From assembly GCA_027858145.1 (NCBI GenBank), contig JAQIDF010000238.1, positions 1 to 22,595 on the forward strand: 22,595 bases of DNA, read 5' to 3'. Source of the DNA: Prolixibacteraceae bacterium (lineage in GTDB: Bacteria > Bacteroidota > Bacteroidia > Bacteroidales > Prolixibacteraceae). Positions 16,098 to 22,595 of the stretch are shown one piece after another. A model generated the notes under the pieces. That model was not told the DNA's origin. It did not search any database and saw nothing but the letters and a program-made list of their open reading frames with translations. Numbering within the stretch: position 1 is the stretch's first letter; each line of letters starts with the position of its first letter. A program made the translations under genes and the position numbers.

Positions 16098-17309
16098 CTA
16101 TTTCAATTTTTCATATTCCAAACCTGCCAAAATAAAAGGACCTACAGCTTTGGGGTCATTATCACGCTTTTCTTCATTTATGTAGTAATCATAACTAGCA
16201 TCGCGATATGGATCACCACCTAAGCCAGCCACTGCACAAACAGGCGTTATTGTTAAGCTTGAGTCAGGATCAATTTCAATTAAATGTTTTATGGTTCCAC
16301 GATAAGCTTTAACAGCATGATCCTGATATTGATCCTTTGGAAGATACCCATTATTTACAGCTTTCAGTAAGAAGTACGCGAACATTGAACTGGCCGAACC
16401 TTCAAGATAATTACCTTCCCTTTCGCCCTGATCTACTACCTGATACCAAACGCCTTTTTCTTCGTGTTGATATTTTACAATTGCGCTTGCCAGCCTATTT
16501 ACAATATCAACAATTGATTGATACTTTTCGTGATCTTCAGGAAAATAATCAAGTACATCAACCAAAGCCATGGCATACCAACCCATACCGCGCCCCCAAA
16601 AATGCGGAGAGCAACCGGTCTCATTATCAGCCCATTTTTGATCACGCGATTCATCCCAACCGTGATATAATAATCCGGTTTGTTCATCACGCGTAACTTT
16701 TTCAACGTTGATTAACCATTCTGCAATTTCATCAAGACTCTCAGGTTCATTATTCTCGACAGCATACCGTGCATAAAAGGGCGCCCCCATATAAACACCA
16801 TCGAGCCACATTTGGTGCGGATAACGTTTTTTATGCCAAAAACCCCCTATCTCTGTGCGTGGATGATTATCAAGCTGTTTCCTTAGCGTTTCAATAGCAA
16901 CTTTATATTTTTCTTCTCCGGTTATATCATATAAGTCAAACAAAAATTTTCCGGAGTTAAGTTTATCAATATTGTAATCTGATTGTTTGTAAGTCTTTAT
17001 GGTCCCGTCTTCTTCAATTAATGAATTGGCATAATACTTCGCGTAATTTAAAAAAGTTTCATCATTCGTTTTTTCGTAAACCTCAAGCATGGCCATACTG
17101 ATCAAACCAAAAGTGTATGTCCATTTTGGCTCTTCACGTCCTTCAATGCTCCATAAGTCAGGATAATCATCGATTACTGTTTTGGCCATCAAAACCGAAT
17201 AGTTTAAACCATCATCAAAGCTTCCATCTTTCTCTTTGTCGCCATTCGCTTTCGTATTACATGCTGCAAACAAAAAAACAGCTATCAGCATTATTATGTC
17301 TTTTTTCAT
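16098..17309 (-). CDS. GH105 unsaturated rhamnogalacturonyl/glucuronyl hydrolase, lipoprotein
   Basis: A 403-residue enzyme that removes the 4,5-unsaturated uronic acid left at the non-reducing end of pectin or rhamnogalacturonan oligosaccharides by polysaccharide lyases. The (alpha/alpha)6-barrel family signature is clear: GGFWHKKRYPHQMWLDGVYMG (155-175, in part) with the catalytic-type Asp170, YHGWDES (215-221), FWGRGMGWYAMALVDVLDY (237-255), EGSASSMFAY, and a closing KAVGPFILAGLEYEKL. A lipoprotein signal (MKKDIIMLIAVFLFAAC, Cys17) anchors it in a membrane. The length fits the family with no extra domain. It lies 71 bases downstream of a second GH105 in the same direction and is followed by an intrinsic terminator, so it is the last enzyme of this transcription unit. 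GH88 is the nearest alternative but fits the signature less well. Confidence 0.92.
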   Translation of the reverse strand: MKKDIIMLIAVFLFAACNTKANGDKEKDGSFDDGLNYSVLMAKTVIDDYPDLWSIEGREEPKWTYTFGLISMAMLEVYEKTNDETFLNYAKYYANSLIEEDGTIKTYKQSDYNIDKLNSGKFLFDLYDITGEEKYKVAIETLRKQLDNHPRTEIGGFWHKKRYPHQMWLDGVYMGAPFYARYAVENNEPESLDEIAEWLINVEKVTRDEQTGLLYHGWDESRDQKWADNETGCSPHFWGRGMGWYAMALVDVLDYFPEDHEKYQSIVDIVNRLASAIVKYQHEEKGVWYQVVDQGEREGNYLEGSASSMFAYFLLKAVNNGYLPKDQYQDHAVKAYRGTIKHLIEIDPDSSLTITPVCAVAGLGGDPYRDASYDYYINEEKRDNDPKAVGPFILAGLEYEKLK

Positions 17310-17380
17310 CTTAAAAATAAATTTTCTGGTTTTAATACATTATTATTCCTTCATTAAAGCTGCAAACAGATCATTCGTTT

Positions 17381-18829
17381 TTATTGAGTCTTTTTTACTA
17401 AAAAACGTTTTGTAACATTATTGTTATACCTCATGAAATACACACCATTATTCAGGTTTTGAATGTTTATTGACACAGTATTACCTCCAAAACCTGACAG
17501 CTTAATTTTTTTAACAACTACACCTGTAATATCTATAATAGTCAGATCACAACCGGGTATAAGATGCTTTACATCTACAACAATCTCTGATGATGCAGGA
17601 TTGGGATAAATATACAAAATATCGTTTTCATAATCAAAATAGCGCTTCCGTTTCGTCTTCATTTCAGCAATGGAATCGAATTCAAGTGATGCCATAATAA
17701 AAGGTCCGATTCCTTTACCATCGTTACTAACAATGTCCGTTTCATTAATGTAATAATTATAACTTCCATCACGCCCATATCCTAATCCTGCACTCCGGCA
17801 TATATTATTCAGGCTAAGTGTACCATCTTGCTCAGAAATTAAATGTTCTAAAATACCCCTGTAGCCTTTCTTCGCTATTTCCTGATATTTTTCATCAACA
17901 TAATTCAGCCGCACCGATTTAGCTATAGCATAAACATACATACACGAAGCAGAGGCTTCAAAATAGTTTCCTTTACCAGATGGTTTATCAACAACCTGCC
18001 ACCACAACCCTGTACTATCATCCTGATACACAGATATCGAAGCAACAAAGTCGGATAAAATCCGAATAATTTCACCTCTGTCCTGATGATCTTCGGGTAA
18101 ATAATCAAGGACATCAACAATAGCCATTGCAAACCATCCCATTCCGCGCCCCCAAAATGATTCAGAAACTCCGGTAACCGGATCTGCCCAATCTTGCTCT
18201 AAACTCTCATCCCAACCATGATAATAGAGTCCTGTAATTGAATCTTTTAAATGTTGATGCATTAAGAGTATTTGATTCGATACATCATCAAACGCATCCA
18301 GATCATTAAATACTTTACCGTACTGAGCATAAAACGGACTCCCCATATACAAGCCATCAAGCCACATTTGATTTGGATATCTTTTTTTATGCCAAAAGCC
18401 CCCTTCGGTTGTCCGGGGTTGAAGTGTAAGTTGCGCTTTTAATCGATCTGCAGCCAATTTGTAACGCTCATAGCTGGTTTGTTCATATAAAAAAAGCAAT
18501 GCACTTCCTTCTCTTATTTCATCAATATTATACTTTGAAATATCATAGCTCTTGATTGATCCATCAGCATTAACAGCTTTATTTACGGTTCGAAATATAT
18601 AATCGAAGTATTTCTGCTCTCCGCTGGCAAGCCATAAATCCTGAAAAGCTTTCATTACAGTTCCTGTCACATAGTCCCAATCATCGTAAACAACCGGGTG
18701 CCTTTCCATAACAGATTGTGCCATTTTAATTGAATAACAATCATCATTGTTTCCTTGTTCGGCATAAAGCTTAATACTTGTAGCCGAAAACAAAACAAGC
18801 AATAATATAAGTCCACTCAGCCTTTCCAT
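17381..18829 (-). CDS. GH105 unsaturated rhamnogalacturonyl hydrolase with T9SS sorting domain
   Basis: A 482-residue paralogue of the downstream GH105, with the same blocks: WHKKRYPNQMWLDGLYMG (147-163 region, Asp158), YYHGWDES, FWGRGMGWFAMAIVDVLDYLPEDH, EASASCMYVYA, and GIGPFIMASLEFDSI. It has a signal peptide (MERLSGLILLLVLFSATSIKLYA) without a lipobox. About 80 extra residues at the C-terminus form a type IX secretion sorting domain: YIYPNPASSEIVV, LTIIDITGVVV, LNNGVYFMRY and a basic end (KRFLVKKTQ). It is therefore predicted to be exported through the outer membrane and attached to the surface or released, whereas its neighbour is a lipoprotein. The likely substrate is unsaturated rhamnogalacturonan or another lyase product. 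Confidence 0.92.
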   Translation of the reverse strand: MERLSGLILLLVLFSATSIKLYAEQGNNDDCYSIKMAQSVMERHPVVYDDWDYVTGTVMKAFQDLWLASGEQKYFDYIFRTVNKAVNADGSIKSYDISKYNIDEIREGSALLFLYEQTSYERYKLAADRLKAQLTLQPRTTEGGFWHKKRYPNQMWLDGLYMGSPFYAQYGKVFNDLDAFDDVSNQILLMHQHLKDSITGLYYHGWDESLEQDWADPVTGVSESFWGRGMGWFAMAIVDVLDYLPEDHQDRGEIIRILSDFVASISVYQDDSTGLWWQVVDKPSGKGNYFEASASCMYVYAIAKSVRLNYVDEKYQEIAKKGYRGILEHLISEQDGTLSLNNICRSAGLGYGRDGSYNYYINETDIVSNDGKGIGPFIMASLEFDSIAEMKTKRKRYFDYENDILYIYPNPASSEIVVDVKHLIPGCDLTIIDITGVVVKKIKLSGFGGNTVSINIQNLNNGVYFMRYNNNVTKRFLVKKTQ

Positions 18830-18854
18830 AGATCATCAGTGCTATAGGTTCCAC

Positions 18855-18867
18855 ATAACTTAGTTAT
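18855..18867. promoter_or_regulatory. 13-base palindrome upstream of the T9SS GH105
   Basis: ATAACT-T-AGTTAT has perfect 6-base arms around one base. It lies 26 bases upstream of the GH105 start codon and could be an operator or simply chance. No Bacteroidota promoter boxes stand out beside it. Confidence 0.2.
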
Positions 18868-18890
18868 CGCATCAATTATTAACATTAGAA

Positions 18891-18941
18891 AGGGCTTTTC
18901 AAATTGGTTCCTTTCAAGAAAAGTCCTCTAAGAAAAGCCCT
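18891..18941 (-). terminator. Hairpin between the beta-helix gene and the GH105 gene
   Basis: AGGGCTTTTC (18891-18900) and GAAAAGCCCT (18932-18941) are a perfect 10-base inverted repeat with a 31-base loop. Inside the loop, GAAAAGTCCT (18918-18927) can pair with the same left arm through one G-U pair, so two mutually exclusive stems are possible. On the minus strand the stem is followed by only a short T stretch (TTTCTAATG), so termination may be partial. It may cut down GH105 expression relative to the upstream gene or protect the 3' end of the processed message. Confidence 0.45.
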
Positions 18942-18992
18942 GACTAATATCAATATTAACTCAAAAGATTATGAGGAAAATATTTACTCTAT

Positions 18993-21900
18993 TTATTTAC
19001 GAATTATACGGCCGTTAACAAAGCCATTACCTGTATCAACACGATAGAAGTAAACGCCTTTACTCAACTGGCTTGAATTACATTTCAATTCATGTTTACC
19101 AACAGACAAGCTTCCATAACTAAACGCTTTTACTGATTGTCCATTTACGTTGAAAATATTTAACGATACATCAGAACGCATTTTAAGGTCAATTGATAAA
19201 TTCAATTCATTTGTGAATGGATTAGGATAAACCAACACATCCATGTTATTTTCAATTGCCAGATCCTGAACACTTGTTCCTACATCGTTAAAATCATCTA
19301 CAAAATCAGGATGCCAGTAAACTGCACCAACTATTTCACCATCGTCAGCCGCGTCATACAAATCTGAGTTTCCAACTGTAAAGTCACCATTATCCGGATC
19401 CGTAAACGAAGGATCGACACCGTCCTGATTATCTGACAATGACAACTGTTCCTGATTCAATATTGGCTGACACTCGTAAAGAACATTATTGTTAATTGTT
19501 ATATCGTGGAAACCATTTGCATTTTTGAAAATCAGACTTCCATCGTTGCCTGAAGCCTGGTTAGCATACAGGTTGTTTTTGAAATCAATATCGAGATTTG
19601 CTTCAGGTATTTCATCTTCAGCTGTTTTCTCATCGTTACCAATTAGCTCCTTATCGTCGGCAGATGTAGATAAGTTATAACCTGTAATATGGTTAAAGGT
19701 AATTGGCTGAGTTGCATCTTCGCCATATACCCTGATCCAGGTAAACTGCTGTCCAAGATTCCACATTGTCACATTCTCAAAAACCCACTCTGAACCATTT
19801 GAGTTAAAGTTTTTAGTATAAATACCATGACCAGAACCACTGTCGTAAATAAACGAATTCTGAATCGTAAGATTTCCTAAAGTAATATTGTTGGTATATG
19901 ATCCATCATCGTTAAAAATATCGTCAGTTGTGTTATGCAAACGACAACGATTTACATAAAGATTAACGGTATGATCTGAAGCACCCATTGGATCGAAAAC
20001 AAACGAACCACCAAAAGCATCAACATCAATACCAATTAACGATAAGTCGCAATTTTCATTTAATGCAAAAACCTGAATTGATGTAAACATGTTCGAGATA
20101 ATCGGCATATTCTCCAATGCCGGCAATTCAGGTGCAGTTTCAGCCTTGATGGTTAATTTTTTATCAATCACTAACGGAGAAATAATGTCATACTGTCCAC
20201 CATTTTGAAGAACAATTACATCGCCAGCGGCAGCGGCTGCAACAGCAGCATCAAGCGTACCCATACCTGGTTCTAGAACATCACTCGATCCTCCACCAGC
20301 TACAGAGAATGCAATGATATAAGTAATTTCATTTTGTTCATCCTGTGATGTTACTTTGATAACCGTATTTCCGGGTACCGATTCAGCATCAACCTGGTTC
20401 ACAACTGCATTTTCATCAGAAGTAGTAACCGTTAACTCAGGAACAGCTGTAGTTCCTTCAGGCAATTCAACAGAATAATTAGTTACATCTGAAGAGAATG
20501 CAGGACTCAATTCTCCTTCACTTAACACAACAGAAGCTATTGTAGCATCATCAGAGAGAACAATACCTGGTGCAGAATAAGTTCCACACAAATAGGTCAT
20601 CTCATTGATGATGAGCTGAAAAGACTCATCGGTATACTGTGCATAGTTCATTTTTTTAGGATCGCTGCTATCATCTGCCCCCATTTGAATATAAGTACGG
20701 AACGATTGTGGTGTAACGCCTGAACCCTCATACGTTTCAACACCAGGCTCCCAACGAGCTGCAAGTACATTTCCATTAGCTTCGGTAGTTTCAGCATCAA
20801 CAATAGAAGCCAACAATTTACCATTACTTGCGGTTGCAAAAGAATCAACACCGAAGCCCATATAATCATAGAACCATGTCATATAGTCCATTTTATCATC
20901 AGCACCGATATTAACACCTATAAATGCAGAATCAGAAGGATTAGCAACCAAAGCTTTAGTAATACGATCCATGTTGCCATCTGATGCTTCCCCTATTTCG
21001 CGATTTAATGATCCGCTATTCAAAAACTTCAAGCGACTGTTACGAATTATATAACCAGATAGCATCAAAACAGGAACTTCAAGTTCAGCCCAATCTTCAA
21101 ACATTTTAAAATCGCCACTGCTAATGTTACGGCCAACAACTACCAAATCAGAATTATTGAGTTCAACCTTATTGATTGCGCCTCCTTCTCCGGGGTAGGT
21201 TTTTGTAATGTTTTTGTAACCGGCAAACATTAAATCGTCAATTACCTTTTGGTCGTAAAGCACATCGTTTTCATCAACATTTCCTTCCTTAACCATATAT
21301 TGAACACTCTTACCAGTACGGACCAAGTAGTTCATTTCATTAAGAATCAGTCGGAATGATTCAGGAGTATACTGCACGTAATTAATCTTTTTTGGGTCGC
21401 TTTTATCGTCGCCTCCCATTTGAATATAGGTACGGAACGATTGTGGCGTAACGCCTGAACCATCATACGTTTCAACACCAGGCTCCCAACGAACAGCAAG
21501 TACATTGCCATTAGCTTCGGTAGTATCGGCATCAACAATAGAAGCCAGCAATTTACCATTGTTTGTTGTTGCAAATGAATCAACCCCGTAAGCTACATAG
21601 TCGTAGAACCACGTCATATAGTCCATTTTATTATCCGAAGAAGCTATATCCATGAAAGAATAATCTTCGGGGTCGGCAATAAGAGCCTTTGTTACCCGGT
21701 CCTTGTTATCATCAACAGCATTTGTAGCTTCGCGGTTAACCGAACCCGTATTCATATACTTCAGACGGCTGTTACGTACAATGTAACCCGAAAGCATCAA
21801 TACCGGCGTTTCAAGCTTAGCCCAGTCTTCGGCCATTTTAAAATCGCCACTACTAATATTGCGGCCAACAACTACCAGGTCGTAACCGTTTAATTCATTC

Positions 21901-22139
21901 ACATTTATCGCACCACCTTCACCCGGGTAACCTAATGTCAGGTTATAACCGGCATCGGTAAGGTCGTCAATCACTTGCTGATCCAATAATACATCATTGG
22001 CATCAACATTGCCATCTTTTGTTATATAGTAAACATCGCCAATATTAAGTGAAGGCGACACCTGACTATACATTTGTGCACTTACCAAATATGTACTGAC
22101 AAGAATAAACGATAATAACAGTAAAAATTTTTGTTTCAT
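18993..22139 (-). CDS. T9SS-exported beta-helix protein with duplicated N-terminal domain (DUF4957/DUF5123-like)
   Basis: A 1048-residue secreted protein with signal peptide MKQKFLLLLSFILVSTYLVSA. Residues about 36-273 and 281-518 are two copies of one domain sharing long blocks (DLVVVGRNISSGDFKM, MDYMTWFYDY, GKLLASIVDA, TTEANGNVLA, GVTPQSFRTYIQMG). Its alternating hydrophobic strands resemble a ThuA/class I amidotransferase-like alpha/beta fold, but that is only an impression. A cadherin-like beta-sandwich follows (about 535-613), then a right-handed beta-helix (about 620-945; GTLDAAVAAAAAGDVIVLQNG, LTIKAET, NITLGNLTIQNSFIYDS) like the DUF4957/DUF5123 pectate-lyase-like proteins of these loci. 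It ends in a T9SS sorting domain (VLVYPNPFTNELNL, GVYFYRV, final GRIIRK). It lies just after susD, so it probably binds or cleaves pectin at the cell surface. No catalytic residues could be assigned with confidence. Confidence 0.85.
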   Translation of the reverse strand: MKQKFLLLLSFILVSTYLVSAQMYSQVSPSLNIGDVYYITKDGNVDANDVLLDQQVIDDLTDAGYNLTLGYPGEGGAINVNELNGYDLVVVGRNISSGDFKMAEDWAKLETPVLMLSGYIVRNSRLKYMNTGSVNREATNAVDDNKDRVTKALIADPEDYSFMDIASSDNKMDYMTWFYDYVAYGVDSFATTNNGKLLASIVDADTTEANGNVLAVRWEPGVETYDGSGVTPQSFRTYIQMGGDDKSDPKKINYVQYTPESFRLILNEMNYLVRTGKSVQYMVKEGNVDENDVLYDQKVIDDLMFAGYKNITKTYPGEGGAINKVELNNSDLVVVGRNISSGDFKMFEDWAELEVPVLMLSGYIIRNSRLKFLNSGSLNREIGEASDGNMDRITKALVANPSDSAFIGVNIGADDKMDYMTWFYDYMGFGVDSFATASNGKLLASIVDAETTEANGNVLAARWEPGVETYEGSGVTPQSFRTYIQMGADDSSDPKKMNYAQYTDESFQLIINEMTYLCGTYSAPGIVLSDDATIASVVLSEGELSPAFSSDVTNYSVELPEGTTAVPELTVTTSDENAVVNQVDAESVPGNTVIKVTSQDEQNEITYIIAFSVAGGGSSDVLEPGMGTLDAAVAAAAAGDVIVLQNGGQYDIISPLVIDKKLTIKAETAPELPALENMPIISNMFTSIQVFALNENCDLSLIGIDVDAFGGSFVFDPMGASDHTVNLYVNRCRLHNTTDDIFNDDGSYTNNITLGNLTIQNSFIYDSGSGHGIYTKNFNSNGSEWVFENVTMWNLGQQFTWIRVYGEDATQPITFNHITGYNLSTSADDKELIGNDEKTAEDEIPEANLDIDFKNNLYANQASGNDGSLIFKNANGFHDITINNNVLYECQPILNQEQLSLSDNQDGVDPSFTDPDNGDFTVGNSDLYDAADDGEIVGAVYWHPDFVDDFNDVGTSVQDLAIENNMDVLVYPNPFTNELNLSIDLKMRSDVSLNIFNVNGQSVKAFSYGSLSVGKHELKCNSSQLSKGVYFYRVDTGNGFVNGRIIRK
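20648..20885. repeat. Second copy of the internal duplication in the beta-helix protein gene
   Basis: This stretch lines up with 21383-21620 at a constant offset of 735 bases (245 codons). In the best 150 bases I count about nine differences. The high nucleotide match means a recent duplication or ongoing gene conversion between the two domain copies, because the outer parts of the same domains differ far more. Confidence 0.75.
21383..21620. repeat. First copy of the internal duplication in the beta-helix protein gene
   Basis: Partner of 20648-20885. It encodes the C-terminal half of the first N-terminal domain (WFYDYVAYGVDSFA to DPKKINYVQYT). Both copies stay in frame, so the duplication is maintained as protein. 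Confidence 0.75.
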
Positions 22140-22190
22140 AATGATTAGTTTTAGTTATACTCTGTTGTTTAAAATGCATTATTATTTTGT

Positions 22191-22595
22191 TTAATTGTAT
22201 CCGGGGTTTTGAATAAACTCATCGGTATTACGAATTGCATCAAGTTGTTCCTGAGGGATAAAACGTAGAGCATGATATGGCTGAACAGCTCCCGCATCGG
22301 GGTTATGGGCACTAACACGTTCTACTAATTTACCTGTGCGTTTTAAATCCCAAAAACGAAGGCCTTCAGTTGCTAATTCACGGGCACGTTCATCCAGTAT
22401 AAAATCAATACTAACATCGGCACCCGATTCAATTCCATAACTAGCCAGCAAAGCAGCACCATCGCCACCAATAGCCCTGTTATTGGAAAGCTCAAGCAAA
22501 TATTGATACGCAGAAGGCGCATCGCCGTTTTCAAGAGCAGCTTCAGCCATAATTAAATAAATTTCAGAAATGCGGATAACGTAGGCATCACGTTT
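22191..22595 (-). CDS. susD: SusD/RagB family outer-membrane glycan-binding lipoprotein, C-terminal part
   Basis: Only the last 134-odd residues are inside the window. The frame stays open to the right edge, reading RDAYVIRISEIYLIMAEAA in order, so the first in-window ATG (22550) is not the start. Typical SusD C-terminal motifs are present: YVIRISEIYLIMAEAAL, a tandem-repeat helix (AYQYLLELSNNRA), FILDERARELATEGLRFWDLKRTGKL, the LRFIPQEQLDAI segment and the closing QNPGY. With its SusC partner, expected upstream outside the window, it captures oligosaccharide at the cell surface and passes it to a TonB-dependent channel. The gap to the beta-helix gene is 51 bases, so they are probably one transcript. 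The locus content suggests a pectic substrate. Confidence 0.93.
   Translation of the reverse strand, partial: KRDAYVIRISEIYLIMAEAALENGDAPSAYQYLLELSNNRAIGGDGAALLASYGIESGADVSIDFILDERARELATEGLRFWDLKRTGKLVERVSAHNPDAGAVQPYHALRFIPQEQLDAIRNTDEFIQNPGYN

Noticed and set aside
20648..21620. CRISPR or tandem satellite array
   Set aside because: The repetition is just two in-frame copies of one protein domain 735 bases apart, not short repeats with spacers.
22191..22550. Complete 119-residue small protein
   Set aside because: The frame is open to the window edge with SusD-like sequence upstream of the ATG, so it is the end of a larger susD gene.

Overview
The window is AT-rich DNA from a member of the Bacteroidota. 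Four things point there: a SusD-type lipoprotein C-terminus at the right edge, two type IX secretion (T9SS) C-terminal sorting domains, one-protein hybrid two-component regulators with beta-propeller sensors, and a promoter matching the Bacteroidota -33/-7 consensus (TTTG, 20 bases, TAttTTTG). The gene set (a pectin-type polysaccharide utilisation locus with T9SS export, beside a fused thrA) fits an anaerobic, polysaccharide-degrading lineage such as Marinilabiliales/Prolixibacteraceae. That lower rank is inference.

Left, about 1-4000: an accessory region. A membrane-bound O-acyltransferase (MBOAT) and a two-gene module (DUF488 protein followed by a dual-OB-fold protein, overlapping by ATGA) all read leftward. 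A roughly 130-base imperfect palindrome between MBOAT and the dual-OB gene resembles an integron attC site or a palindromic mobile element. An IS1595-like insertion sequence (2790-3937, intact transposase, recognisable terminal inverted repeats) sits exactly on the 5' end of the DUF488 gene and has removed its N-terminus.

Middle, about 4000-11900: a large sensor histidine kinase (beta-propeller, Y_Y_Y, TM, HisKA, HATPase) with no receiver or DNA-binding domain and no partner nearby. Its stop lies one base from the end of a leftward threonine-type operon: thrA (aspartokinase/homoserine dehydrogenase), then a lipoprotein form of acetolactate decarboxylase, then an ApgM-like phosphomutase that probably acts as homoserine kinase. 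Threonine synthase, which often completes this cluster, is absent.

Right, about 11900-22595: a leftward polysaccharide utilisation locus for pectin or rhamnogalacturonan. In reading order it has susD (cut by the window edge), a large T9SS-exported beta-helix protein with a duplicated N-terminal domain, a T9SS-exported GH105, a lipoprotein GH105, an intrinsic terminator, and the hybrid two-component regulator that probably senses the released oligosaccharide and activates the locus. The enzymes would remove unsaturated uronic acid from lyase-generated oligosaccharides. The lyases and SusC must lie outside the window.
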